Shown: positions 33,975 through 44,671, numbered from the stretch's first letter. The stretch is DNA of 64,000 nt from Peromyscus leucopus (GCF_004664715.2 NC_051069.1:3694001-3758000), one strand, 5' to 3'. Notes: generated from the sequence alone by a model not told the origin. Numbers and translations: made by a program.

Positions 33975-34095
33975 GGATTTGAGAATCACAAATTCTAAAG
34001 CTGAAAAAGTACCTGAGGTCACCTGGCCTAACCTCCTCCATCTTATAAATGAGGAAACTAAAAGTCAGAAATGCGAATGGGTGTGCCAAGACCAT
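33975..34095 (-). repeat. ancient MIR/CORE-SINE
   Basis: 'cacctggcctaacctcctcc', 'cttataaatgaggaaactaa' and 'gtgtgccaagaccatgcaac' recall the 'atgaggaaactgagg...tgcccaaggtcac' signature. Confidence 0.6.
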
Positions 34096-34380
34096 GCAAC
34101 CCTGCAAGAGAAAGTCAGGACCTGTCTGCATTCCTGCAGCTTCCCTGCATTCCCTGGTGCTTGCTCCCCTCACCAACACAAAGCTACCTGGAACCAGAAC
34201 AGGGCTACAGCATCCCCAGGATGTCGTCCCCAGGAACATCTCACTATGTTCCTCTCCTCTGAATAATGAATGCCAGGGCTACCTGCTTTTTCTAAAGTGA
34301 TCACCACTGACCACATGGGTGCAGTTCTTCTGGGACAGGCTCACTCTGCTCTGTGTGAAGCTGGACAAAGCTGCCTCACT

Positions 34381-34381
<1 letters not shown>

Positions 34382-34411
<30 letters not shown>
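34382..34411. repeat. T30 run
   Basis: Uninterrupted T tract. No recognisable SINE body lies next to it. Confidence 0.96.
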
Positions 34412-34414
<3 letters not shown>

Positions 34415-34720
34415 TTAGCACCTCGTTGACAAGAGGATTAAAGCAGGCAGTTTTAAAAAGAAGTCTCCAGAAGCATTTAAAATGCAATATGTTAATGCTT
34501 GTCTGGAGTTTGGTACACTTTCATAAAAAGTCATCAATTTCTCCCGCCACACCCTAACAACAGTCCTGTAATTGACATGATTTACTGAAATTAAGAAACA
34601 ATCAAAGCGAATACAGCCATAAATTACAGGCAGAAACTGAAATTTGCAGACAAAGTGTTTGAAGTCCTAAATCAAAATGGGGTGTGGAATCACAAATGTG
34701 GGTGTGTTTGTGGGAGGAGA
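34412..34720. promoter_or_regulatory. candidate conserved non-coding element
   Basis: SINE-free and AT-rich, with 'aagaaacaatcaaagc' at 34594-34609 giving a SOX-like ACAAT overlapping a TCF/LEF-like ATCAAAG, plus 'gccataaattacagg' and 'cctgtaattgacatg'. Inference only; conservation is not tested. Confidence 0.3.
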
Positions 34721-34894
34721 GGCTGGTAATTTTGGAGGACGGTTTATCAAGATAGGTGAAGAAGGACTGTGCCCATAGTGTGAGCTTCAGACCTGGAGCC
34801 TTGAGAGTACAGGCCGTAGGAGAGGGTTGCTTCTTACACTTTCCAGTCTGCAGGTCTGGGTTTGGTTCTGGGGGTCAGCAGTTCCCTCGCCGGA

Positions 34895-35208
34895 CTGTGT
34901 GTGTGCATATGTGTGTGAGGTGTATGTGTACATGCATGTGTATGTGGACATGTAAAGGCCAGAGGTCGACATCAGGTGTCTGCTTCAATTTTTCTCCATC
35001 TCAGTTTTTGAGTCAAGATCTCTCAGTAAACCTGGAGATTTCTGATTCCCCACAATGGGGATCCTCCAGTCTCTGCTTCCCTAGAGCTGGGGTTACAGGT
35101 GCCTGCTGCCATGCCTAGAGCAGTTATCTGGGTTCTACAGGACTGAACTTGGAACCTCAAGCTTGTACACCAAACACTTAACCAGCTGAGGCATCTCCTC
35201 ACTCCTAG
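34895..35208 (-). repeat. B4/RSINE1-type SINE
   Basis: 'aggccagaggtcgacatcag', 'tttgagtcaagatctctcag', 'agctggggttacaggtgcct', 'cctcaagcttgtacaccaaa' and 'gctgaggcatctcctcactc'. Confidence 0.88.
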
Positions 35209-35214
35209 GAATTG

Positions 35215-35302
35215 GCATTTCTAATAGGCTCCCAACACACTCTAACAGGGGTGTGGTGCTGATGCTGCCCATCTTGGGACCACACTCTGAAAAACAGTGG
35301 AT
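35215..35302 (-). mobile_element. MER5-type hAT-Charlie fragment
   Basis: 'gcatttctaataggctccca', 'gctgatgctgcccatcttgg' and 'gaccacactctgaaaaacag' match the reversed end of MER5-type elements, finishing at the 'aacagtgg' terminus. Confidence 0.65.
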
Positions 35303-35553
35303 TGGAAAGATACCTTTAAGCCTCTGCTGGTGTGGGACTTAATTAAAACATGGAAGACAAGATGTGAGGTCAAATTTGAAAATCTCTTCACAACACAGCA
35401 GGCAGTAGGAAAGAAAGCCACACAGACATGAGGCCCTGTTGTCATAGCATCAAGGGGTCCCTTTCACAGGGAGGTGAGCCATGCACTCGGCTGCCATTGT
35501 CACCTCTGAAAATATAATGCCGAGCCGAGCAAAAGCAAACACCGGGAGGCTTT

Positions 35554-35575
35554 AAAAAAAAAAAAAAAAAAAAAA
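35554..35575. repeat. A22 run
   Basis: Uninterrupted A tract. Confidence 0.96.
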
Positions 35576-35740
35576 GAGGGGTCCCATGCTCCTTCCTCGA
35601 GCAGGGGGAAACGGCTTTATGTAGAGAAAGTGCTGTATAAATGGAAAGTAGGGCTCCGTTTCCCCAACCGAGTCAAAGAATCTGCTGAGGAGGCCACATG
35701 ACACACAGAATAAAATCCAGGTCCCTGATACCCAGAGGCT

Positions 35741-35764
35741 AGAGAGAGAGAGAGAGAGAGAGAG
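35741..35764. repeat. (AG)12 microsatellite
   Basis: Twelve AG units. Confidence 0.95.
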
Positions 35765-35794
35765 GGAATATCCGAGGAAATCCTGAGATTCTTG

Positions 35795-36440
35795 ACTTTC
35801 TACAGTAAACAGTTGTGATTGGATTCGCTTGCTATTTTGGAGCATGCATCAAGTTCATTAGCGGCCATCCAATGAAAAAGAAAGGGATGAAGAAAAAGGT
35901 TCTGGAGGACAAATCAGTAATTGCTACTTGAGAGCAAAGCAAAGTTCCTGAGAAAAATCTTTTACAAAGGCCCTGTCAAAACAAGTCACTTAAGGATTAG
36001 TGTGAGCTAAATCCACCGTCAGAGAGATTTCTCTCAACAGTCCTAAATGGGTTTTAGTATCGGAAAAATCTTAGAAAATATGCCCCCTCCCCTCCCCTGC
36101 CTCAAGCCCCTGGCAGCATGGCTCTTTCAATTGCCTGGCATCTTGGGGGAGACTAGCATTTCCTTGGGCTGAGGCTTGCTGGGGAAAAATGAAATCCAAT
36201 CCAATCAACGCTGTCCTTTGCAGCAGCGGTAGTGGCTGGGTCGGGATGGCTAGCAAGGCTTCTGTTTGGAAAAGCCGGTCCCTTGTCTCTTTCAGTGGTT
36301 TCTCTCTGGGCCTTCAGGGTTCCGCTGTGATCAGCGCACACTCCCCGGCGGCTTCAGTCTTTATTTCCTCTGCTTTTTGACTCTTCCTGGAAGATTTAGC
36401 TGCTCAATTTGTTTTTAGGTGAGGGGAGGGAGCTAAAACC
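35795..36440. promoter_or_regulatory. candidate conserved non-coding region
   Basis: Some 650 bases without any SINE. Notable words are 'ttcattagcggccatccaat' near 35852, a doubled CCAAT motif 'aatccaatccaatcaac' near 36193, and 'gcagcagcggtagtggctgg'. It keeps several CpGs. No frame is convincing. Inference only. Confidence 0.28.
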
Positions 36441-36911
36441 TCTCATTGAAACTATTTAGGTGATTATTATTATTATTTTTTTAATTGGGAAGAAGAGCAA
36501 GCATAGGGTGATACATGTGCTTTTTTTCAGTGGCTGTCTTACAGGAACACATGTTTTCATTCTGTGGGACACAGGTCATTTTAGTTCTCCGTGTTAATAT
36601 CACCATTGGGTCCTAGCCTCTGTGTCTTAAGCTCTGGAGTCTCTGGCACTGGTCTATGGACATCCATCTCTGTTCCTTAAGTTAGTGCGTGCAAAGGCCC
36701 CACTGGTTTGGTATGTAGAAACGCTCTGATGACTATTCCCACTAGAGGGTGATCTGGTAAGAGATTTTCACATCTGTCTGCCAGATGATCACCCTCCATT
36801 GGTTCACCCAAACACCTTTAGCTTAAAAAAGAGCACAGAACCTCTATTTTAAATATCAGGTGTACTATTTATTGGAAGATAAACACACTGTTAATTAGTG
36901 AATTAATGCAT
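36441..36911. other. unique, AT-rich start
   Basis: A short TTA run near 36465-36478; otherwise nothing recognised. Confidence 0.45.
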
Positions 36912-37052
36912 TTGGAGACAGGGTCTCATTATGCAGTCCCAGCAGGCCTAGAATTCACTAGGTAGACCAGGGCAGCCATGAACTCCTGGGCAATTATCCT
37001 GCCTCTGCCTCCTGAGTACTGAGATTACAGGCATGAACTGTCATATCTAGCG
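36912..37052 (-). repeat. old B1 SINE
   Basis: 'tggagacagggtctcattat', 'aggtagaccagggcagccat', 'ctgcctctgcctcctgagta' and 'gagattacaggcatgaact'. Strongly diverged. Confidence 0.85.
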
Positions 37053-37269
37053 AGTAACACACCTAATAAATGCTCCATCCATGAACAAGGACCGACCCTC
37101 CCCACATGCACTTGATCAGTTTCTAAATTTTCCATTCTCCCTTAGACCCTTTAAAAGCAGTCATTTACCAGGCACACATATTTCTCTGAACATATGTGAG
37201 TCTTAATGATCAGGTACTAAGGCTTAGAACTAAACACAGGAAGTTGTTCCATAGCAGCTGTGGTAGAGG

Positions 37270-37271
<2 letters not shown>

Positions 37272-37315
<44 letters not shown>
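37272..37315. repeat. (GT)22 microsatellite
   Basis: Uninterrupted GT units. Confidence 0.97.
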
Positions 37316-37319
<4 letters not shown>

Positions 37320-37509
37320 GTGTACATCCCCGAGCATTCTTCTTCCCACTCTACCTTATGCTTAAAATCCTGCCACTGAAATTTTGTTCAGACACAGAAA
37401 AATCTATGAATGCTCTTCAGATTAAATGATTCCAAGAGGCAACCCACTGAATCAATTTCATTAGCAAGATTCCAGAGACTAGATCATATCTTTTTATTAT
37501 TTATTTAAA

Positions 37510-37527
37510 TTTTTTTTTTTTTTTTTT
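37510..37527. repeat. T18 run
   Basis: Uninterrupted T tract. Confidence 0.93.
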
Positions 37528-37739
37528 GCTTCCATGGCCAAGAGACTTTAGTTCGGGGACTTTACAGACCTGAGTTGGAACCTGAGAACTGTCTGCTTTG
37601 TGGGTAGAGCTCAATTGTGCAAATTCCATTTCTCCTGGGCTGGCTGGAGAGGAGAAGTGAGTCTGAGATAGACAGTCGTGCTAAGATTCTGAAGAGACAA
37701 GAGAAATATAGGTCCTATGAGGAAAGACTCTCTGAGGAG

Positions 37740-38235
37740 TGTGTGTGCACATATGAATTTATGTGTGCATCTGTATATGTGTATGCATTTGCATGTGTGC
37801 CTATATATATTCCTGCATATGTTTGTTAAGTATATGTCTCTGTATATTTGTGCATGTGTTAGTGCATTGTGCTTGAGCTTGTATATGTCTGTAGATATGT
37901 GTACATATGTGTGAACATGTACATGTGTGGGCATATAGGTGTGTGTATGTGTGTGCATGCCTGCATATATGTTTATGTGTATGTATGCTTGGAGGTATGT
38001 TTGTGCATATATCTGTACACATGTGTGTATATAAGTGCATATATATGTTTATGTGTGTGAGAATGTATGTGTGTCTGTAGATGTGTGTATGTGTCTGTAT
38101 ATATAAATGTGTATATGTATGTGTCTATGTGTGCATGTGTGTGTCTGTAGGTATGCATTTATGTATATGTACATGTATGTGTCTTTGTGTATGTATAGAC
38201 ACATACATGTGTATATATTATATGTATTATACATG
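37740..38235. repeat. long degenerate TG/TATG/CATG tract
   Basis: Almost 500 bases built from TGTG, TATA, CATG and TATG words, largely alternating purine-pyrimidine with frequent breaks. It has no fixed period and translates as overlapping His-Thr or Cys-Val-rich frames on both strands. Confidence 0.92.
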
Positions 38236-38744
38236 TATGGCTTAATGGGCAACAGGGATTCTGCTGCATGGAGGAAACAGCCTGACAGAGAGGAGAGATA
38301 ACTAGAAAGGACCAGAAGAGCAGCCCTTTGCCTGCCCACTCATGACCAGATAACCAGGCTGACCTGCAATTTCACAAGTTTCACTCTAGATCTGCCCTGA
38401 TGAGATTCTAAGTCGGACTCACTGTGTCTTATGAAGAGCTTTGCCTGTGGGACTAATGAGTAATCAGGATGTACCTCAGAAACCTCCCCTCCACCAAAGA
38501 GCAAGTTAAACACCCTCCTCAAATCCTCTCCTTGCAGAGGGAGGGCAGACAGTCAGAGATGAGTGTGCAGAGGAAAGTGTGGACCAGCTTTTTGACAGGT
38601 TCTGAAACCCAGAGTGCCTATTTTGGGGTGAGAACGAGAGTTCGCTTCAGTTCGATTTACCATCAATGGATATTTTTTTTCTTTTTGCACATCCACTTAA
38701 GAAACACACACACAGATTTTTTTTGACCCTCAAAATTTGCATGA
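38236..38744. other. unique sequence, no gene seen
   Basis: No recognised repeat or coding signal. Confidence 0.45.
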
Positions 38745-38975
38745 GGGGCTGGAAAGATGGCTCAGCAGTTACGAGGCACCTGCTGCTCTTTCAGAGGACC
38801 CTGGCTTGGTTCTCAGTACTCACAAGGTCACTCATAACCATCTGTAACTCTAGTACCAGGGAATTCAATGTCATCTGCTGATCTCCTAGGAAACCAGGCA
38901 TGCACAGGGTACACATACATACATACAGTCAAGACACTCCAATACATAAAATAAAATTTAAAAAAATCTTTAAAA
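38745..38975 (+). repeat. B2 SINE
   Basis: Head 'ggggctggaaagatggctca', 'ctgctctttcagaggaccct', 'accatctgtaactctagtac', 'accaggcatgcacagggtac' and the 'aaaataaaatttaaaaaa' tail match B2 through its 3' end. Confidence 0.92.
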
Positions 38976-39255
38976 ATTGTGTATATATCCATGTACATGT
39001 GGCAGCCAGGGAAAAACCATGGGGTCATTGCTCAGACACCATCCATCTTATTGTTTGAGACAGGCTCTCTTTTTGGCCTGGAACTCAACAAGTAGACTAG
39101 GCTGGGTAGCCAGCGATCCCTGGGGATCTGCCTGACTCTGCTTCCCCAGCCATGGGAATACAAGCACATGTCGTCATATGTTACTTTTTTTAAAATTGTG
39201 AACTCTGAGAATTGAACGCATGTCCTTGTGCTTGCCTGAGCCATCTCCTCAGCCC
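38976..39255 (-). repeat. B4/RSINE1-type SINE
   Basis: 'gtttgagacaggctctcttt', 'tagccagcgatccctgggga', 'gcttccccagccatgggaat', 'gagaattgaacgcatgtcct' and the head 'gagccatctcctcagccctt'. It abuts the B2 copy tail to tail. Confidence 0.85.
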
Positions 39256-39704
39256 TTGACTCGAAAGCTGAGGCTTTTGCATTTTTTAACTAATCCGTGC
39301 CCTTTCTCTGAAGTTCTTAGGAACTTGCACTTGAAGGGATGAACCTGGAAAATGTTGTCTACGGAGAGATCCCTCCACACTGTGAAGCCTCAGAGCCCTG
39401 TCCAGGATCTGTCTCTCCCAGAAAGAGCTGACAGAGACAAACCTTAGCCCTAATTCATTCACTTCAGCCTTCACAAGCTTCCTGTTAGATTGCAGAGTCA
39501 CGCAACAGGGCAAAGTGAAACTGTGTCCACAATAAAGACAGGAAGACCACGAGAAGAAGATGGATGAGACCCATGTGTAGGCAGAACCAGGACTGAATGC
39601 TGCTTTCGGCCCTACTCTCTTCTTATCGTTTCCCGGAGTAGCTCAAATGATGAAGTGGGATCTGTAGAAGAAGTCACAAAAATGTAGGACTGGGAAAGCG
39701 AGAC
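39256..39704. other. unique sequence, no gene seen
   Basis: Nothing recognised. Confidence 0.45.
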
Positions 39705-39890
39705 ATATTGATATTTAGCACCTACAACGTGCTAGACATGTCATAACACATACAGAATCGTCAACACATAAGAGCACAATGACATGGGATTATCTTGTCT
39801 ATTTCACAGGCCAAAGAAGAGGATGCAAGGTCCAGGTACACACTGGTAAATGATGGGGCTAAGATTAAAACTGAATTCTGAGGACTCTGA
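39705..39890 (-). repeat. MIR
   Basis: 'tttagcacctacaacgtgct', 'gattatcttgtctatttcac', 'gtaaatgatggggctaagat' and 'taaaactgaattctgagg' follow reversed MIR from its 3' end to its tRNA-like end. Confidence 0.8.
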
Positions 39891-41360
39891 AGAATGAGTG
39901 GGGTGAGGTTGGATGATCTCTAGGCTTTGGAGCCTTTCTGTTGATACTAGTGCAGGATTTGTTCTAGGTTTGGGAATCAGAACTAAACCAAACAGGCCAG
40001 CTCTGTCTGCACAATGCAGCTTCCCAGGGAGTTGCCAGGGTAGGGCAAAAGTCTGGTTTTGTTTGGTTGTGTTAGGAAATATCCCATGTTCTGGCATCAC
40101 CAAGAGAAACTGCTTAAAGACACTGTGCAGAAGTCTCTTGATCCTGTGGTTTTCAGGGAGCTGATAGGAGGGGGACTGGAGGTAATGTATGCCATGGGTA
40201 GGTGGTCCATAGAGCTTCCAATAACATCCAGCAATAACTTTTACCTAATAATTTGCCTTCATGCATCAGTATTAGGATTGGACTCAGGTGGAGTCCACAT
40301 CCTCCCTAGAGAAACAAGACATCAGTATGTCATCTCTGGGCAATCAATGCTTTTTCTCCTTATGCCACATTCAAACCTCTACCCAGGGAGACCAAGGAAC
40401 TTGCCAGGGCTCCTTGGACCCATCAAAAGCAGAGCATTGAGTGCATCGAGATGAGCCACCTCATGACCCACCTGGACATGGGCCTTTCACTGCTCTTATC
40501 TTAGTGATGCATACAGGAGATGGGAAATGACATGATTACGACATTAATGAGGAAGAAAAAGGGGAAATCCAGGGTAGTAACTAGGTGAAAAGTTAGTAGT
40601 AAAAGGTAAGTAACCCAGACGGGGAGTTTCCTGAGCAAGCTTAAGGCACCAGTCCTCAGTACTGCCTTCAAGTTAGGGTGACAGACATTTCGCCCAGAGT
40701 CTGAGCATCTATCTACACGAGCCACCTCTGACCACTGCAGAGGTAGGGACATCAACAGGAGCCTCGGAAGAGCAAGACTCAGCCTACTACCCACAGCGAG
40801 TCCCCACACTTCAGACTAAACACACGACTAAGTAAGCCCAGTTTAAACAGGGCTTTATCGGGTCGAGTTTGGGTAATCCCTCAGTCAACAAAATCTGGGG
40901 AATATGTGTGCAGAATATCCATTTTACAAATGTCAGGCCACAAAGTCCAACTCTTTTTTGAGAGTTGGCTAAGGACTCTCTAATCCAGCTAATACAGGAG
41001 GCTGATGGCAGCTCAGTCGGGCTGCCTTCCTTCCTGAACCCGTGTTACCCCATGCAAAGACCAGCAAAGGACAGTTTCTGCACCCTTGCCGGAGTCATTT
41101 CCAACAAGAACAACATTGACATTTCTAGACAGAAAGCACCTTGTCTAGATGGCTCTAACGACTAGTGTGGGTCCTGAAGAGCACACGCCCTCACAACCAC
41201 AATACAACTGACTTCATGTGTCATATTTTAACTTGGTTGGGTACAAACTACAAAGTTCAAGCTTAAAAGGGCCATTTCTAATTAGAGAAGAAGAATGTTT
41301 TAAAGTGAGATGAAACTGTCTCATCATTAAGGGAGAATAAAGTATTAAAATGTCCACTGT
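39891..41360. other. unique sequence, no gene seen
   Basis: About 1.5 kb. 'ccattttacaaatgtcagg' near 40919 may be a MIR scrap. A 131-codon frame at 40059-40454 shows no domain. Confidence 0.45.
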
Positions 41361-41462
41361 GGGTGCTGAGGAGACAGCTCAATAGATGTTTAAGAGTCCT
41401 TGCTGTACAAGCGTAAGGATCTGAGTTTGAATCCTAGGCCCCACACAGAAACCCAGCATTGG

Positions 41463-41536
41463 CACACAAATATACACCTATAACCGCACACACATATACA
41501 CCTATAACCGCACACACATATACACCCATAACCCCG
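41463..41536. repeat. 24-bp tandem repeat, three copies
   Basis: Unit 'cacacacatatacaccta' plus 'taaccg', three copies with one or two changes each, lying within the B4-type SINE. Confidence 0.9.
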
Positions 41537-41724
41537 GTGCTGTGTATGGCAGAGACAGGGGAACTGCTGAGGCTTGCTGGCCACCAGCCTAGCTTCAGAT
41601 GCAGTCAGAGACCCTGCCTCAAGAGAACCAGGCAGAGAATGACAGAACGAGACACGGGACATTCGCTTCTGGCCTCTGCACAAGTGCACCCAGGCACATA
41701 TACCTACACACAGGTGTTTATATA

Positions 41725-41725
<1 letters not shown>

Positions 41726-41772
<47 letters not shown>
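41726..41772. repeat. (CA)23 microsatellite
   Basis: Uninterrupted CA units in the SINE tail. Confidence 0.97.
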
Positions 41773-41774
<2 letters not shown>

Positions 41775-42322
41775 CTGAATCTGCTCACAAGTCAATGAAG
41801 CACAGCCACTAAATAGTCAACACAGGCAGATAAGGTACAGGAGCCTGGAAGACACGTGGCTTGTCCCAGGCATCAGAAAATGACACCTTCTAGATTTATG
41901 ATGAAGCACATGGCTGGCTATTTTAATACTGCTGTCAGAGTAGTCCAGTGTGCTAGTGGCTGGGGCTTAATCTGCCTGAGCCAGATGGAGTCACTTACTA
42001 CAGATGTATGATTTGGGCCAAGTATTGATTCCCCAAACACTCCCTACAGGAAACATGTACACTTTGCGCACAGGTTTTTGTAGACCTAGACATGTTAAAG
42101 GATCTGACCATGGAATGCACTACATGCTAAAATTATTCCTGCCTTCTTCTCTTAGGCCAGAAAAAACTCATGTATACATGTTTGGTAATAAAGTCATGCT
42201 TATACAGAGTGGGCATACAACAAAAACTTCATGACTTTTATTCCACAAAGAACACTGTTTATTCACCTTTTAGGAAATTTCCAAACATTTTTTTTTGGTT
42301 CATGATACCCTTCATGATTCAG
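41773..42322. other. unique sequence
   Basis: Nothing recognised. Confidence 0.45.
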
Positions 42323-42363
42323 TGTTTTGTTTGTTTGTTTTTGTTTGTGTTTGTTTGTTTTAC
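42323..42363. repeat. (TTTG)n repeat
   Basis: Imperfect TTTG units. Confidence 0.92.
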
Positions 42364-43046
42364 AGCCCACATATCACAAAGGAACACTTAATCATTCTCT
42401 TTATTTATTAACTAAACCCAAATAATACAATATGTTTGTATCTCCACAATTTAATAGGTTTTTGAAAAAAATAACATATAAAGTAGAGGAAATTCTTATT
42501 TTAATTTTCCTGGGTGTATTGTTAAAAAGTTACAACTCCTTACTAATGAGCTACGTGCCTGGTGGGTGCCACACAGCTTCTTAGACCTTGGCATCACATT
42601 GGAAACTCCCACCCTCATTTCATATTCCATACTGATTTGGGGGGGTCCCACTTGACCTTTCAGCAATTGCCAAAACCCCCAGTTTTGCACTGTTATGATA
42701 TCACTGACATGGAGGGCTCCAGAGTGGAACTGTGAGCCACCTTGAGCTGGTAGTTCACATGAGTCTGACAGATGTCAAGAATCACTGTTTTCCTCCACTA
42801 GTTAAGTATTTCCTGGCACCCTTCTGCATCTGCTGTAAGACATGGGGGGCTTATTGCCTGGGAACCAGGAGACTAATCAACAAGAATGAGTCAGAGTCTT
42901 CTTCTATGTCACTCTTTGAGAAATATGAATGAGACCGTCCCAGACATCAACCTGAATCACAACCACTTGCTGGCATGGCACCTGAACTCACTTTTTCCAT
43001 CTAGTTTTTTCAGTCTTTAATATGCCTTAATTTTTTTTATTTTTTT

Positions 43047-43048
<2 letters not shown>
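42364..43048. other. unique sequence, no gene seen
   Basis: AT-rich at 42370-42500; otherwise nothing recognised. Confidence 0.45.

Positions 43049-43093
<45 letters not shown>
43049..43093. repeat. (GT)22 microsatellite
   Basis: Uninterrupted GT units in the tail of the reversed B4-type SINE that follows. Confidence 0.97.
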
Positions 43094-43094
<1 letters not shown>

Positions 43095-43248
43095 ACTCAT
43101 GAGGAGGGATGAAAAGTATGACATTTAGTATCTTACTAAGTAGTTTTCCATCTTATTTTTTGATACATACAGGGTCTCTCAACCTGGAGCTTGCTGATTT
43201 GGTTTAACTGGATGGCCAGTGAGCCTCAGGGATCCTCCAGAGCTGGGG

Positions 43249-43286
<38 letters not shown>

Positions 43287-43368
43287 TGCTGCACCCAGAT
43301 TTTTGTAAGAGTGCAGAGGATCTGAGCTCAGGTCCTCATGCTTACACTGAGCCATCAACTTAGACCAT
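43094..43368 (-). repeat. B4/RSINE1-type SINE with a second internal CA repeat
   Basis: 'acagggtctctcaacctgga', 'gatggccagtgagcctcagg', 'gatctgagctcaggtcctca' and 'cactgagccatcaactta'. The B1-like 'ggggtcacac' has expanded into (AC)17 at 43251-43284. Confidence 0.85.
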
Positions 43369-43377
43369 GATACATTT

Positions 43378-43396
43378 AAAAAAAAAAAAAAAAAAA
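43378..43396. repeat. A19 run
   Basis: Uninterrupted A tract following the B4-type head. Confidence 0.93.
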
Positions 43397-43759
43397 GCCA
43401 GCCATCCTAACAGTGTCATGTGGTTGGATAAACTGAATATTTTGGAGAGTCCAACAAATGCTTGCTCATCTCAGTTTTAGGATTAGGCAAAGGTCACAGC
43501 ACAGCTGTATGCTTATCAGGTGGTCCATCTCATGAACAGCTACTTCTGAACTCGGTCAGCTTCCTGTCCTTCCCTTTCAGATAAGGAAGAGAATCTCTTC
43601 CACACATGGGAATAGCTCAACACCCAAACCTCCTACCTGTAAGTCTGCTGTTCTGAACTTAGATGCTCACCCTGGTCCTTCTCAAACTCCATCCTGGGTC
43701 ATTTTATAGGTATTGTACAGTTCAAAGAAAGAGTGTTAGCCTTGCTCAAAAAGTGCCAC
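43397..43759. other. unique sequence
   Basis: Nothing recognised. Confidence 0.45.
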
Positions 43760-44130
43760 GGGGACTGTGGACTGGTCGCTTTTCTCATTGCCGTGACAAA
43801 ATACCCGGTGAAAAGAACCTCAGGAAAGAAGAAGAACCCAAGGAAAGAGTCTGTGTGGCTCTAAGTTCAAAGGTATTGTCCATCATGGTGAGGACGGCAT
43901 GGAGCAGGAGCAGGAGGCAGCTGGCCACAGTTCATCCAGTCAGCAAGCAGAGAGATGGATGCTGGTGCTCAGCTTCCTCTGTCCTTTCCATTCAAGACAC
44001 AAGCCCAGGGCATGGTACTACCCCATTCTATCTTTTCCCACTCAGTTACCCTGGTCTAGAAACTCCCTCCTAGACATGTCCAGAGGCTTGTTTCCATGGT
44101 GATTCTAGATCCTGCCAAGCTGGTGATCAG
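43760..44130 (-). mobile_element. MaLR-like rodent repeat ('gattgtcaacttgac' family)
   Basis: Reversed copy: 'ttttctcattgccgtgacaa', 'tccatcatggtgaggacggc', 'ccactcagttaccctggtct' and 'agacatgtccagaggcttgt'. The 136-codon plus frame at 43663-44073 is a shadow of it. Confidence 0.75.
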
Positions 44131-44232
44131 TAGCAGCCATCACACAGAGAGAAGATGGGACAGAGATATGCTGGTCAGCACTTGATGGTTCTCTTAGAGG
44201 GAAGATGCATGATTTGTAGCCTCTGCCTTCTC

Positions 44233-44609
44233 TGTTACAAATATACAAGTTCTCCCACCATGGATGAGTGATGTCATCTCTGTTACAAATATACAAGTGC
44301 TCCCACCATGGATGAGTGATGTCATCTCTGTTACAAATATACAAGTGCTCCCACCATGGATGAGTGATATCATCTTTGTTACAAATATACAAGTGCTCCC
44401 ACCATGGATGAGTGATGTCATCTGTTACAAATATACAAGTGCTCCCACCATGGATGAGTGATGTCATCTGTTACAAATATACAAGTGCTCCCACCATGGA
44501 TGGGTGATGTCATCTCTGTTACAAATAAACAAGTGCTCCCACCATGGATGGGTGATGTCATCTCTGTTACAAATATACAAGTGCTCCCACCATGGATGAG
44601 TGACATCAC
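44233..44609. repeat. 48/46-bp minisatellite, eight copies
   Basis: Units start at 44233, 44281, 44329, 44377, 44423, 44469, 44517 and 44565. Five internal spacings are 48 bp and two are 46 bp, the latter lacking one CT. Copies differ by only a few substitutions. Each unit holds 'tgttacaaatatacaagt', 'cccaccatggatg' and the CRE-like word TGATGTCA (variants TGATATCA and TGACATCA). Confidence 0.97.
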
Positions 44610-44671
44610 TGAATTCAAAGTTAAGAAGCAGCTGTGATCTGGCTTTCCATGCCTGCTCCCCATTCAGAAGC

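Larger units (their letters stand above)
41361..41772 (+). repeat. B4/RSINE1-type SINE with internal triplication
   Basis: Head 'gggtgctgaggagacagctc', 'gaggcttgctggccaccagc' and 'gagaccctgcctcaagagaa', ending in (CA)n at 41726-41772. A 24-bp unit ending 'cctataaccg' is repeated three times at 41463-41536, inside the body. Confidence 0.85.

Noticed and set aside
44105..44467. Minus-strand 16-residue repeat protein
   Set aside because: The 48-bp unit is a multiple of three and simply leaves several frames open; the 46-bp units shift the frame.
44233..44609. CRISPR array
   Set aside because: There are no variable spacers: the whole 48-bp unit is repeated. The setting is mammalian.
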